Part shown: piece by piece, positions 31,357 through 42,455 of the stretch | Layout: each line of letters starts with the position of its first letter | Position numbering within the stretch: the first letter of the stretch is position 1 | NCBI GenBank assembly: GCA_037127315.1 | Contig: JBBBDQ010001615.1 | Span: 221,001 to 285,000 of the forward strand | From: Ascarosepion bandense | Taxonomy: Eukaryota > Mollusca > Cephalopoda > Sepiida > Sepiidae | Direction: 5' to 3' | DNA: 64,000 nucleotides | Notes under the pieces: generated by a model | Told to the model about the DNA's origin: nothing | The model's database searches: none | What the model saw: only the letters and a program-made list of their open reading frames with translations | Translations under genes and position numbers: made by a program

Positions 31357-33500
31357 TGTTGTTGCTATAATTATAAACCTGTAACTTTTCTTCTTCCTTA
31401 TCCTCATCTTCTTCATTATCTAAATCTCCATCCTTTTCACCATCCTCTTCTTCCTCTCCTTCTCATTACTATTATTATTATTAGCCTCTGCCTTTTCCTT
31501 CTTCTTTATCCTCAGCTTCTTCATATTCTAATTCTCCATCCTATTCACCATCCTCCTCTTCTTCTCATTACTATTATTATTATTTGCCTCTCCCTTTTCC
31601 TTCTTCTTTATCCTCATCTTCTTCATTTTCTACTTCTCCATCCTATTCACAACCCTCTTCTTCTTCTTCTCATTATTATTATTATTATTATTATTAGCTT
31701 CTGCCTTTTCCTTCTTCTTTATCCTCATCTTCTTCATTTTCTTCTTCTCCATCTTATTCACCATCCTCTTCTTCTTCTTCTCATTACTATTATTATTATT
31801 TTAGCTTCTGCCTTTTCTTTCTTCTTTATCCTCATCTTCTTCATTTTCTACTTCTCCATCCTATTCACCATCCTCTTCTTCTTCTTCTCATTACTATTAT
31901 TATTATTAGCCTCTTCCTTTTCCTTCTTCTTTATCGTCATCTTCTTCATTTTCTACTTCTCCATCCTATTCACCATCCTCTTCTTCTTCTTCTCATTACT
32001 ATTATTATTATTAGCCTCCGCCTTTTCCTTCTTCTTTATCCACATCTTCTTCATTTTTTACTTCTCCATCCTATTCACCTTCTTCTTCTTCTTCTTCTTC
32101 TTCTTCTTCTTCTTGTTCTTCTCATTACTATTATTATTATTAGCCTCTGCCTTTTCCTTCTTCTTTATCCTCATCTTCTTCGTTTTCTACTTCACCGTCC
32201 TATTCACCATCCTTTTCTTCTTCTCATTATTATTATTATTAGCTTCTGCCTTTTCTTTCTTCTTTATCCTCTTCTTCTTCTTTTTCTAATTCTCCATCTT
32301 ATTCACCATCCTCTTCAACTTCTTCCCATTATTATTCTTATGGCCTGTGCCTTTTCCTTTTCTTTGTCCGCATCTTCTTCATTTTCTAATTCTCCATCCT
32401 ATTCACCATCCTCTTCTTCTTCTTCCATTACTATTATTATTATTTGCCTCTGCCTTTTCCTTCTGCCTTTTCCTTCTGCCTTATCCTCATCTTCTTCATT
32501 TTCTACTTATCCATCCTATTCACCATCTTCTTCTTCTTCTCATTACTATTATTATTATTAGTCTCTGCCTTTTCCTTCTTCTTTATCCTCATCTCCATCA
32601 TTTTCCACTTCTCCATCTTATTCACCATCCTCTTCTTCTTCTTCCCATTATTATTATTATTATTAGCCTCTGCCTTTTCCTTCTTCTTTGTCCTCATCTT
32701 CTTCATTTTCTACTTCTCCATCTTATTCACCATCCTCTTCTTCTTCTTCTCATTACTTTTATTATTATTTGCCTCTGCCTTTTCCTTCTTTTTATCCTCA
32801 TCTTCTTCTTATTCTATTCTCCATCCTATTCACCATCCTTTTCTTCTTCTCATTGCTATTATTATTATTAGCCTGTGCCTTTTCCTTCTTCTTTATCCTC
32901 GTCTTCTTCATTTTCTACTTCTCCGTCTTATTCACCATCCTCTTCTTCTTCTTCTTCTCAATATTATTATTAGCTTCTGCCTTTTCCTTCTTCATTATAC
33001 TCGTCTTCTTCTTTTTTTTCTTCTCCATCTTATTCACCATCCTCTTCTTCTTCTTCTCATTACTATTATTATTGACCTCCGCCTTTTCCTTCTTCTTTAT
33101 CATCATCTTCTTCATTTTTTACTTCTCCATCCTATTCACCATCTTCTTCTTCTTCTTCTTCTTCTTCTTCTCATTACCATTATTATTATTAGCCTCTGCC
33201 TTTTCCTTCTTCTTTATCCTCATCTTCTTCATTTTCTACTTCTCCATCCTATTCATCTCCTCTTCTTCTTCCCATTATTATTATTATTATTATTATTCTC
33301 TGCCTTTTCCTTCTTTATCCTCATCTTCTTCATTTTCTACTTCTTTATCTTATTCACCTTCATTTTTTCTTCCTGTTATTATTATTATTATTATTATTAT
33401 TGTTATTTACCTGTTCCTTTTTTTCTTCTTCATTCCCAATCTTAATTTTTTACTTCTTTATCCTATTCACAATTATCTTATTATTATTGTCATTACTAAT
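31355..33500. repeat. ~100-bp polypyrimidine minisatellite, array 2
   Basis: Roughly twenty head-to-tail units of the same ~100-bp pyrimidine-rich repeat as array 1, with (ATT)3-8 and (TTC)3-12 tracts of variable length in each unit. Open in several frames because one strand nearly lacks A and G. No coding significance. Confidence 0.92.
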
Positions 33501-34480
33501 AATAGCATCTAGCATCATTGCATTCATGACATTAGTAACAAAAAACAACAATAATTATTATTATTATTAATTTATAATTACTCAGTCCCCGTTTTCTCTT
33601 TGTTTCTTTTTATGTTTATTTGTTTGTCTGTTGACCGTTGTCAAGACAACCCAGGACCGGCTGGATGGATTCAGCTGTAACATTCTGGTGTGATTGGCTT
33701 CATAACTGGCACGAACTGAATAGATGTTGGGTTCAATCCAGTTAGGGAGAAAATTTCTAGCTATTTTTCCTGTCTTATTAATAAAATTTAATTTTTACCT
33801 TTCAAATTCCAAATATTGAATTACCTCCCGTAGATCATTTTAAATACTAAATACTCTGTTTTGTTTCAAGCGTGGCTTTAATTTTGAGAGCGGTCGAGTT
33901 AAATGTTTGCATTTTTCACTCTTTAAAGCAAATCAAGATCATTGCAGTTATTCCATCTAATTTGAATAAACATCTCTTGCTAATCGCTGAAATGATGTCA
34001 GCATTGGTTTGGCATAGGTGTATGGTCATAGACAGCTCCTTCCAGTTATTTTGGGGTTTTGCCTTTAGTTTGTATTGTCCGAATTACCGCCAAGTTTTAA
34101 CTTGAAGAGACAAGTTTTTGAATCAGTAGATGCTAATGGCTGAGACAACATTAATCAAAGGAGAAAAAAAATAAGGTAATTGTCGTTACTACAAAGAGAC
34201 AAGTTTACATAATATATAAGAATTAGTCATGAGTAGGATGTTTTGCATTTCTAATATTTTCGAGAAACCCAAAAATGTCCATATCGTTGCTTGTTTCTGC
34301 GCGAGATTTTATCTCTTGTTATTTTCTTTTTTTTCCAAATGATTTTGCTCTGATCTATGGGTTTGTCCATACGGCGTGTTTAAAACGTTAACTTATTGTT
34401 AGTCTTTGTTTCCAGCGTGGTCATATTAAAAAAAAACATCAGTTCAACGTTCTCGTTGATTTATTCATTAGTACGTTTTA
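33500..34480. other. No recognisable element
   Basis: Short chance frames only. A B-box-like GGGTTCAATCC at 33730-33740 hints at an old tRNA-derived repeat, but no A box in the right place was convincing. Confidence 0.4.
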
Positions 34481-34489
34481 CCATTTTTT

Positions 34490-34975
34490 TAAATCCACCC
34501 ACGTCTATTGAACAGGTGAAGAGGCTTATCCCTTGTTTCCTGTTCAGGTTGTGGTTTCCGGTTTTCCTCTTCTCCAATCTTTTCACTCTTATTTTTATTT
34601 TTATTTTTTTTCAATTGGAGTAGATAGTCTAAACTATCGCCCGGTTCCCACTCCACCCACGTCTATTGAACAAGTGAAGAGGCTTATCCCTTGTTTCCTG
34701 TTCAGGTTGTGGTTTCCGGTTTTTCTCTTCAATCTTTTCACTCTTTATTTTTAATATTTTTATTTTTTTAATTGAAGTAGATAGTCTAAACTATCGTCCG
34801 GTTCACACTCCACCCACGTCTATTGAACAGGTGAAGAGGCTTATCCCTTGTTTCCTGTTCAGGTTGTGGTTTCCGGTTTTTCTCTTTTCCAATCTTTTCA
34901 TTCTTACGTAGCCCCCCTGCGCATCAGTGGCGTTTTCGCCTTGCTTGGGGTGATATGATTAAAAAAAAAAAATTC
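34490..34975 (+). mobile_element. LINE-A-type 3' end with tandem ~155-bp UTR repeats
   Basis: Three tandem units starting near 34495, 34658 and 34810 (CACGTCTATTGAACAGGTGA, CCTTGTTTCCTGTTCAGG, TTTTCACTCTTATTTTT, GTAGATAGTCTAAACTATCG). They are followed by the LINE-A terminus CCTGCGCATCAGTGGCGTTT, CCTTGCTTGGGGTGATATG and an A-tail. The same structure recurs at 60268-60765. Confidence 0.8.
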
Positions 34976-35017
34976 AATATTATGAAAAAAAAAAAAAATG
35001 CCACGATTACACTACAC

Positions 35018-35129
35018 CATTGTGCAAATTAATTGAAACAAAACGAATAATGTCTCCCTAGAATCTTTAACACTTGATCAAGTATACCTTGGTGATGTTT
35101 TTTTCTTCCGACGGGATTTTTCTTTAGGG

Positions 35130-35191
<62 letters not shown>

Positions 35192-35238
35192 GAAATATGT
35201 GTGATAGATATATAGATAGATGAATATGAAGGCTGTGT

Positions 35239-35302
<64 letters not shown>

Positions 35303-35415
35303 TGCCATTGTGCAAATTAACTGAAACAGATCTATGATCTTTCACACTTTCCCTGATCACATATACGTCGTCTCTTCGATTGTTTTTCTCTTTCAACTGT
35401 ATTTTCCAGTACGTT
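35018..35415. repeat. Terminal-type repeat copies separated by GATA arrays
   Basis: TTGTGCAAATTAATTGAAAC at 35023 and a related copy at 35307-35415 (with TTTCACACTTTCCCTGATC) match 41378-41465. The spacing between them is filled by (GATA)n at 35130-35188 and 35241-35300. The conserved block looks like the end of a Tc1/mariner-class DNA transposon, but the family is not certain. Confidence 0.5.
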
Positions 35416-35419
35416 TGAA

Positions 35420-35420
35420 C

Positions 35421-35481
<61 letters not shown>

Positions 35482-35560
35482 AACAGACAGATAGATAGAT
35501 ATTGACAGACAGATAGACAGACAGACAGACATAGATAGATAGATAGATATGAACAGACTG

Positions 35561-35601
<41 letters not shown>

Positions 35602-35612
35602 TGAACAGACTG

Positions 35613-35645
<33 letters not shown>

Positions 35646-35658
35646 TGAACAGACTGAG

Positions 35659-35691
<33 letters not shown>

Positions 35692-35702
35692 TGAACAGAC
35701 TG

Positions 35703-35747
<45 letters not shown>

Positions 35748-35798
35748 TGAACAGACTGAGATAGATAGATAGATAGATAGATAGATATGAACAGACTG

Positions 35799-35847
<49 letters not shown>

Positions 35848-35863
35848 TGAACAGACTGAGATG

Positions 35864-35920
<57 letters not shown>

Positions 35921-35935
35921 TGAGCAGACTGAGAG
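35420..35935. repeat. GATA satellite with ATGAACAGACTGAG spacer units
   Basis: (GATA)n tracts interrupted by the spacer TATGAACAGACTGAG about eight times between 35549 and 35930. Minus-strand frames rich in YLSI are artefacts. Confidence 0.93.
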
Positions 35936-36115
35936 GTTTGTTACTTCGTCTTGATGCCACAACTGACATGACAAAGGTTGACCCCAACAGTATCCGTGAT
36001 CTCTCTCTAAGCTTGCCATTGTTTTTGTGCAGCGTTACAATATTCGTAAGTTTTCTTGGAGTAACGCCCATCGTAGACAATGGTAATAGGACAACCACTC
36101 GACAGTCGAGACAAT
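35935..36115 (-). pseudogene. Tc1-like transposase N-terminal helix-turn-helix remnant
   Basis: The minus strand reads [19 protein letters not shown], then, one frame over, [20 protein letters not shown]. This resembles the first DNA-binding helix-turn-helix of Tc1/mariner transposases. One frameshift and loss of everything downstream make it non-functional. It may belong with the terminal-type repeats at 35018-35415. Confidence 0.45.
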
Positions 36116-36209
36116 AAACCTCTCATGCAATCAGGGACGGCGCAATATTTTTCAAGCCCAAACAAATTTCAACACGCCGAAAATTAAATCTTATTACTGC
36201 ACAACAGCA

Positions 36210-36370
36210 TTTCAGTTTAATTATTTGCATTCGCTTTCACGCAAATACCTTTGTGGATAGTATTAATCCGTCTCTTCTCCCTCCAGGTATGTGTTAAATA
36301 GTTAGACAGATTGGGTTCTACAATCTTGGTTGGCAACTAGTCTACCCAAGTCTCTATCACTATGGCTACA
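36210..36370 (+). mobile_element. tRNA-derived SINE, internal part
   Basis: Body from TTGCATTCGCTTTCACGCAAATACC to TTGGTTGGCAACTAGTCTACC. Lacks the head and most of the tail. Confidence 0.75.
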
Positions 36371-36468
36371 AACAGCCAGCTAAATCGTACTAAACTCGCG
36401 CCACATTCGCTTACATACCATATTACCAAAAATAAATCGTTTTCACCATTTATTTTTCATTTCAACTC

Positions 36469-36524
36469 ATCACCTGATGAAGAGCAAACGTAGCTCCGAA
36501 ACGTGAAGATTTCTGTGTAGTGAT
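36469..36524 (+). ncRNA. Hammerhead ribozyme, second copy (possibly decayed)
   Basis: Stem I is ATCAC (36469-36473) with GTGAT (36520-36524), five perfect pairs. Core CTGATGA is 36474-36480. Stem II is GAGC (36482-36485) with GCTC (36493-36496), but its closing pair is A481-C497. Core GAAA is 36498-36501. Stem III is short and wobble-rich (CGTG against TGTG, 36502-36505 with 36514-36517). The predicted cleavage follows GTA at 36519. All core bases are present, but stems II and III are weak. It lies ~340 bp upstream of Penelope remains in the same orientation, and Penelope-like elements are known hosts of this ribozyme. Confidence 0.55.
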
Positions 36525-36649
36525 ACTATGCTTTTATAAACCATTGTAACAACCATTACTATATTAAGCTCTACGTTGTATCGATCACTCTTTATAAAAG
36601 TAAATGCATGAACAGTGGGTTTAAAACCTACGTGTTCCATAACTTTCTT

Positions 36650-36695
<46 letters not shown>

Positions 36696-36828
36696 TAAAC
36701 ATTGAAGTCAAAACTCAGAGGTGACAGACTGTTTCATGCTTCAATGTCTACTTTTATATTTACATACGCTCTAGCTCTGATATTGAGAACTTTATCCTAT
36801 AAATATAGCACACCTTAAAACTATATCT

Positions 36829-36859
<31 letters not shown>

Positions 36860-37041
36860 AGACTGCAACTTGGTAGGGCTCTTTTTGCTCTGAAATCTTA
36901 GGAATATTTTTGAGTTATGCGACACATGACTTTACCAAGACGACGGATTAATAACCCTCCGCAAAAATAATCCACAAAAAACGGATAAACTCATAAAGGA
37001 TTTAATAAAATTTTTCAAAACCAAGATCATTACCACCTTAA

Positions 37042-37263
37042 CCCTCTAGGGCCATTCGTATCATATTTGATACAGTATGAAAACAAGCCTTGAAAGAAAT
37101 ATTTTCCTGAAAAATTTTTTAAGAGAAATATTTTATAAATTTCAAATGAAAGCAGTACTGACTGCTCAGTCAATGAATACCAAACGTTTCCTTATAGGGA
37201 AATACCAAATGTTTCCAGATAAGGAAATACTGTATCAAATATGATACGAATGGCCCTAGAGGG
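37042..37263. mobile_element. piggyBac-type MITE, 222 bp, perfect TIRs
   Basis: Perfect 36-bp terminal inverted repeats at 37042-37077 and 37228-37263, beginning CCCTCTAGGGCCATTCGTAT. The element is flanked on both sides by TTAA (37038-37041 and 37264-37267), the piggyBac target site and duplication. The 150-bp interior has no coding. It splits the Penelope frame between KTKIITT and LNIAKLVNFL. Identical TIRs suggest a recent insertion mobilised by a piggyBac transposase elsewhere. Confidence 0.93.
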
Positions 37264-37669
37264 TTAAATATCGCTAAATTAGTAAATTTCTTAGATGTCA
37301 CCTTCGACCGAAGCAATAGTCTGTACAAACCATACACTAAGGACTCAAAACCACACATACATCAACAGGGAATCCAATCACCCTAAAAATATTACCAACA
37401 ACCTACAAAAATCTATCCAATTTCTTTAAGAACCAACTCTAGCAATAAGGAAATTCTGACAATTCTAAAATTCAATACATCAATGCATTAAAAAAAAAGT
37501 AAACTCAACACATGTTTAGAATACTGTGAAAAACAAGGTGTGCAGAAAGAAGCAGAAATCCCATAAACGTAACATCATTTGGTTTAACCCATCCTTCAGT
37601 CGTAACGTTCCAACTAACTCTATGAAACTATTCCATAAATTAACTTATAAACATTTCTACTAGTCACCC

Positions 37670-37960
37670 GGATGTGCGTTTGTGGTTCAGTGGATATCGG
37701 CTCGGAACGAGAAACCGGGTAGCCGAGTTCGAATTCCAGTTGAATCTATTGTATTCACTTACGCGCAAATACCCTTGGAAAAAGTATTAATCTGTCTCTT
37801 CCTTCCAGTTATGGGTTAAATAGCAGGACAGATTGGGTTCTATAGCCTTAATCGGCTACCAGTCTACCGCAGAAAGATCATCTTTTGCCCAGTCAGTCAT
37901 GTCTCTTTGGAGACATGATCGCCCAAGCGTGTATCACGTATGGCACTTTAACTGACTGAC
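37670..37960 (+). mobile_element. tRNA-derived SINE, full length, with target duplication
   Basis: Head GTGGTTCAGTGGATATCGG and B box GAGTTCGAATTCCAG, body, and tail GGCACTTTAACTGACTGAC. Flanked by the direct repeat ACTAGTCACCC (37659-37669 and 37959-37969; its first bases may belong to the tail). Inserted in the Penelope-like element, so it postdates it. Best reference copy in the window. Confidence 0.92.
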
Positions 37961-38434
37961 TAGTCACCCACACTAAATAAAATCTTCAGCAAAAACAATC
38001 TCATAGTTATATATAGTTGCGTTAAAATCATAGATAGATATATTTCACATGTGCTATGATATCAAATAAATATTAGGACAACATAAACAACATCTGTCAC
38101 CCAACTAATAGAAAAAATGATCCTTATAAGAATAATTACAACTGCCGAAAAAATAAAAGCTGCCCATTGGATGGCCTGTGCTGTCCGAAAGTATTGTTTA
38201 TAGAGCTCGATGTCATTCGGATGATAATGATGTTAAATTTTACTTTCAAAGTACTTCTAACAAGTGGAAGATAAATTGTCTTTAAATAACTGTAAATACA
38301 GCAAATTTAAATCTTTACGTTCTAGGAATTTCGAACCGAACTCTTTATTACAAACACTTGGCTATATCCTCCTCATTCCTTACGTAAAGCCTAGATGTCA
38401 TGAGTTATATCCCTCTAACCTTGCAAGATACTTG

Positions 38435-38525
38435 TTCACCACTGCTGTAGCTTGGTATTGAACTCACAACTTTAAGATAAAGTCAGGAACTAACCAACGT
38501 CTATATCCATTGAGCCATATTTCCT
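38435..38525 (-). mobile_element. SINE-3: second kind of tRNA-like SINE head
   Basis: On the minus strand ATGGCTCAATGGATATAGACG fits a Pol III A box, and GTGAGTTCAATACCAAG about 45 bp on fits a B box. The sequence between can form an anticodon-like arm. No other copy in this window; body boundaries unknown. Confidence 0.5.
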
Positions 38526-38654
38526 GGAGAATACTGGAGCCTACAACGGCCGAAGTGTCGTACAAATGGCCACATAGATGATGATAATAGACCGAATAAT
38601 GTAAATACCCTAAATACTACCTCATCTCAAAAATATAAACAAAGTGAAAATTTA

Positions 38655-38962
38655 AATATGTGCGTTGTGGTACAGTGGATATCGGCTCGGAACGGGGAGC
38701 CGATTTCGAATTCCAGTTGAATCCATTGTATTCACTTACGCGCAAATACCCTTGGGAAAGGTATTAATCCGTCTCTTCCTTCCAGTTATGGGTTAAATAG
38801 TAGGACAGATTGGGTTCTATAGCCTTGGTCGGCAACCAGTCTACCGCAGGAAGCAATGGCAACCTAGTGCGGGATAATCTTCTGCCCAGTCAGTTATGTC
38901 TCTTTAAAGACATGATCGCCTAAAGCGTGTATCACGTATGGCACTTAACTGACAGACTGATA
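38655..38962 (+). mobile_element. tRNA-derived SINE, near full length
   Basis: Head TTGTGGTACAGTGGATATCGG, a B-box region slightly altered (GATTTCGAATTCCAG), complete body and tail GGCACTTAACTGACAGACTG. Confidence 0.9.
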
Positions 38963-39129
38963 TACGCCACTTTGATTTCCTCTCCTTGCATTTTATTATT
39001 TTTCATTTAAATTTAAATTTTAATTTTAAATTTAATTTTAAATTCTATCCGCCTGTAAGCGTAGAATATTTGCATTTTTATTCGTGTTATTAAAAAAAGC
39101 ATTAGCTTAAATTTATATGATCTAATTCC

Positions 39130-39244
39130 CATAAACATCGAGTGAACTTAAATCCAAATCTATTAAACTGTCAGTTTGAAATATGCACCTGATGATTGCA
39201 TATACGAATGAAACTCCGAGTCTTGCCATAGGATAATATGTATA

Positions 39245-39300
<56 letters not shown>
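39130..39300 (+). repeat. Dispersed repeat (relative of 516-640) followed by (AT)n
   Basis: Shares the CAAATCTATTAAACTGTCA and GAAATATGCACCTGA blocks with 531-572, then ACTCCGAGTCTTGCCATAGG. Runs into an (AT)n array at 39253-39300. Contains CTGATGA but lacks proper hammerhead stems. Confidence 0.6.
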
Positions 39301-39302
<2 letters not shown>

Positions 39303-39513
39303 AAAACTGAAAACATAAACGGATATAAATCCAGAATTTATTTCAACAATGTAATTTTTCATTGTCTCTCTCAGACCTTTGAAAAATAAATATATTCATT
39401 CAGAAAATTAAAAAACAAACAAAACTTTTTAACAGAGGAAGTGAAGCGTATATTATTTAAACCGGAAATACTTTGACAATAGATGCATCGGATCACACAT
39501 TTAAATCTAGTCT

Positions 39514-39540
39514 AAACTTATTTATAAATGGAACTTTGTC

Positions 39541-39573
<33 letters not shown>

Positions 39574-40208
39574 GTGTATCCGTTACATATAGACTCCGAA
39601 ACGGCTGAACTGATTTTCTTGAAAATTTACACAGTTGTACTATAAGCGTTTGCGAGTGTTCTTAGCTAGGTTTTGTGTCGAGGTACCACCGATAAATATG
39701 GAAAATCGATAATCGAAAATATCGGGTTATAGAAGGAGTGGTCCGATTTTAATCAAATTTGATACGCTCATTGACAAAGACATAAGAAACGATATTCAGA
39801 AGTTTCAGGGTTGCAGTTCTTACAATAGTGCAGAAAATCAACAATATATATATATAAAAGGCAATTTGTTTGTGTGTGTGTCTGTTTATCTGCCTGTATG
39901 TCTGTATGTTTTTCAGCCCTTTTATTTGAGTTTTTGCTTCGGGTTTGGCTCTAAGTAGGTATTATTGTAGTTCTTAGTCTCAGCCATGATACCATTTACT
40001 CAGAAGACTTATTTAGCCTTCAAAATTCAGTTTACGATGAAAAACCTTATTTGATATCGATACCAGAAAATCAAAATTTGACTTACATCCATTCATTTTT
40101 TTTCAGTGTACGGTTTCGCTTTAATTGGAAACAACTATTTCTTTTTAGTCTTTCGTGCCAACGTCCAAAGAGTCTGAGCTCCAGGACCATGGATTAGTAT
40201 ACTGCTAG
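39514..40208 (+). mobile_element. Helitron-like element, copy B (3' hairpin deleted)
   Basis: Same family as copy A, from CTTATTTATAAATGGAAC to CTCCAGGACCATGGATTAGT, then directly ATACTGCTAGT. About 45 bp that hold the 3' hairpin are absent. Confidence 0.8.
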
Positions 40209-40214
40209 TATAAC

Positions 40215-41280
40215 ATAATACAAAGAAGACATACATTAAATCATGCATACACAAGACAGGTCTTATGAGAGAATATATACACACACAAACAAATTAGGAA
40301 TAGACAGACACAAAAAAGGACACAGACAGAATATTCTCAGTAAATTTCACAACTATATGAAAATGTATAGAATTTATACTCAAACAAAATAAAAGTAAAA
40401 TATAGGATAGACAATCTAAACCCAATGATATAAACGAACAAAAAAAGAAGGGAACAGAAGGAAAAAAGAGAAAGGGAGAGAAGGAAAAAAGAAACAGAGA
40501 GAGAGAAAGAAAGAAAAGAAAAGAAAAGAAAGAGAGAGAGAAGAAGAAAAAAGAGAGAAGAAGAAAAAAGAAAGAGAGAGAAGGAAAAAAGAGAAAGAGA
40601 GAGAAGGAAAAAAGAGAAAGGGAGAGAAGGAAAAAAAGAAAGGGAAACAAAAATACACTAACAAAAAATAACTAAACAAAAACTACTTTTTCAAAAAACT
40701 TTCCGAAAGTTTCTCTTTAAACATTTCACATTTTTAACTTTTATTAAAAAACTCTTCAAAAATGTTTATAAAATCTTCCAAAAGATTTTCTTAAAAACCC
40801 GTTAAAAAAGCTCTCAAGGGAAAATGTTATACAGAAATTACAAATACATAAAATGACAGATAATCACAAAGAAGTTAATCTAGTAAAAAAACAATATAGT
40901 CTCAGGTGTTGAATTTTACAAAAAATATATATATATATATATATATTTTCATCCGATTTAAATATGAATAAAAAAAGGTAAAACAATAAATATAAAATAA
41001 ATTAACAAAACTATTAAAAAAACTTAATGATAAATTTATAAATAATAATATTAATTAATAATCAAATTAATAATAAGTAATTAATAAAGAAAGTAATTTA
41101 AGGATAAATTTTTAAATAAAGAAATTAATAGACAAATAATAAAAATTTAGGTAGAAAAACAAAAATGTTTATAATGCTCTGCATAATATCTATGGAGCTC
41201 TCTATTTTTATCTAATTAATAATTTATTTAATTATTTGAATTTGATAAATTTTTTTAAATTATCCTCTTCGTTTTTACGG
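40215..41280. other. Purine-rich tract 40438-40655 and AT-rich DNA
   Basis: 40438-40655 is an A/G-only GAAA/GAGA microsatellite on the plus strand, which produces false Phe/Ser-rich frames on the minus strand. The rest is AT-rich with no recognised motif. Confidence 0.7.
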
Positions 41281-41332
41281 GTTTGCCATCCTCTTATATA
41301 TCTATATATATCTATCTATATCTATCTATCTA

Positions 41333-41379
<47 letters not shown>

Positions 41380-41465
41380 TTGCTCAAATTAAGTGAAACA
41401 AAACGAATAATGTCTTCCTAAGATCTTTCACACTTTTCCTGATCACGTATATGTCGTCTCTTGGC
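41281..41465 (+). repeat. TATC/AT array plus transposon-end-like repeat
   Basis: 41281-41377 is TATC and AT. 41378-41465 (CTTGCTCAAATTAAGTGAAAC, TTTCACACTTTTCCTGATCACG) is the third copy of the block seen at 35018 and 35307. In all three cases it lies next to an AT or GATA array. Confidence 0.65.
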
Positions 41466-42380
41466 GTTATCGGTCCAGTGTCGGACGAGCAGCTGTGTTG
41501 AGCCAGCGAATCGTACAAAATTGTCAAAATTCGAAAAAACCAAAATCAAAATCAAAAACGGAATAGAAATGTTTCAGTTTTATTTTCCCTCCTATATTAA
41601 TAAGATTAACAGGAAATTAACTCGAGAAGTTCATTTTTTTGTTTTGGTGTTTAAATGTGTGAGTGATTGCTTATCGGATAAGTGGCATTTATTATATTCC
41701 TAAAGCCACGCATTATTTTTTGTCCGGGGAACTGACTTTTCTGTCACAATATTAGAGCAGTGAGGGTTTTTATTACTAATACGATTTTATTTAGTTTCTT
41801 GCAAATAGTGTATTGCATTGTACAAAATCATTGGGGAATTTTTAATGTTGTTGTCTTCTGCCCATGCCATCCACTGAAAATTGCACATAGGGGAGTTAAG
41901 TAGGACTACATAGAGTACCTGAGGTATTATGGTGGACGTGGTAAGAATGGTAAGTAAAAATGTGGTATTTTGGTGTAAGGTTTATTGTAAGTGTGTCAGG
42001 GTCGACAAAAGTGAATAGCTAAGTTAAACTAGGTCAGATGATGACCAGCCTTCCCCATCCCCGTTTTAGGCCTTGTGCCACATTTGAACTTTTGTACAAT
42101 AAATATTGAAGTTCATAGGAGTTCTAGAGAGTTCTTTTAGAGTTCTATTGGAGTTTAGGAGAACTACTAGGCAGTTGATATTAGTCGGCAGTTAGACGAA
42201 TACTAAGGAGTCAACTTTCAGTGGAAGCTTACCAAGTTCCTAAAATTTGGGTGCGCTAAGTCGATTAGCAACCGACATAGGACGATTATAACCTTCAGTG
42301 CGGAAACTACTTCACAACACAATTCAAAAACATTATCGCTAATACCACCTTAACATAGAACATTACACCACCTGCTATCT
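41466..42380. other. No recognisable element
   Basis: Short frames without similarity that I can name. 42115-42180 has repeated GAGTTCT motifs. An AATAAATATT motif lies at 42101. Confidence 0.4.
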
Positions 42381-42382
42381 GC

Positions 42383-42455
42383 AAGCAGTCACCCATGTAG
42401 GTTTTGAGCAGGCTTGACGTTGCTTAACTTCGGTGATTCTACAGGAACCGCTGTT
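42383..42455 (-). pseudogene. 5S rRNA fragment
   Basis: The minus strand matches internal 5S: GAATCACCGAAGTTAAGCAA, then CGTCAAGCCTG, and CATGGGTGACTGC. It covers roughly positions 25-100 of 5S with several changes and small indels. Ends missing, so a pseudogene. Confidence 0.75.

Larger units (their letters stand above)
36862..38310 (+). mobile_element. Penelope-like element, decayed, carrying two insertions
   Basis: Plus-strand pieces: YQDDGLI (metal-binding motif with a changed first position, near 36942), KTDKLIKDLIKFF, and after the MITE KLVNFLDVTFDRSNSLYKPY. Next come RNIIWFNPSFSRNVPTNS and a HKLTYKHF block. After the SINE come NKIFSKNNLI and the zinc-rich start of the GIY-YIG region, NCRKNKSCPLDGLCC near 38143-38190. 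Order and spacing match reverse transcriptase plus GIY-YIG endonuclease of Penelope elements. Stops and frameshifts throughout. Confidence 0.78.

Noticed and set aside
32444..33445. 333-codon hydrophobic frame
   Set aside because: Artefact of the second minisatellite array; overlapping frames of similar quality exist in all three phases.
35124..36098. 324-codon frame on the minus strand
   Set aside because: Mostly GATA array; only the first ~55 residues come from a possible transposase remnant, which is annotated separately.
39186..39230. Third hammerhead candidate (CTGATGA at 39190)
   Set aside because: GAAA follows, but stem II does not pair and no stem III or cleavage triplet in register is visible. 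Kept only as a repeat relative.
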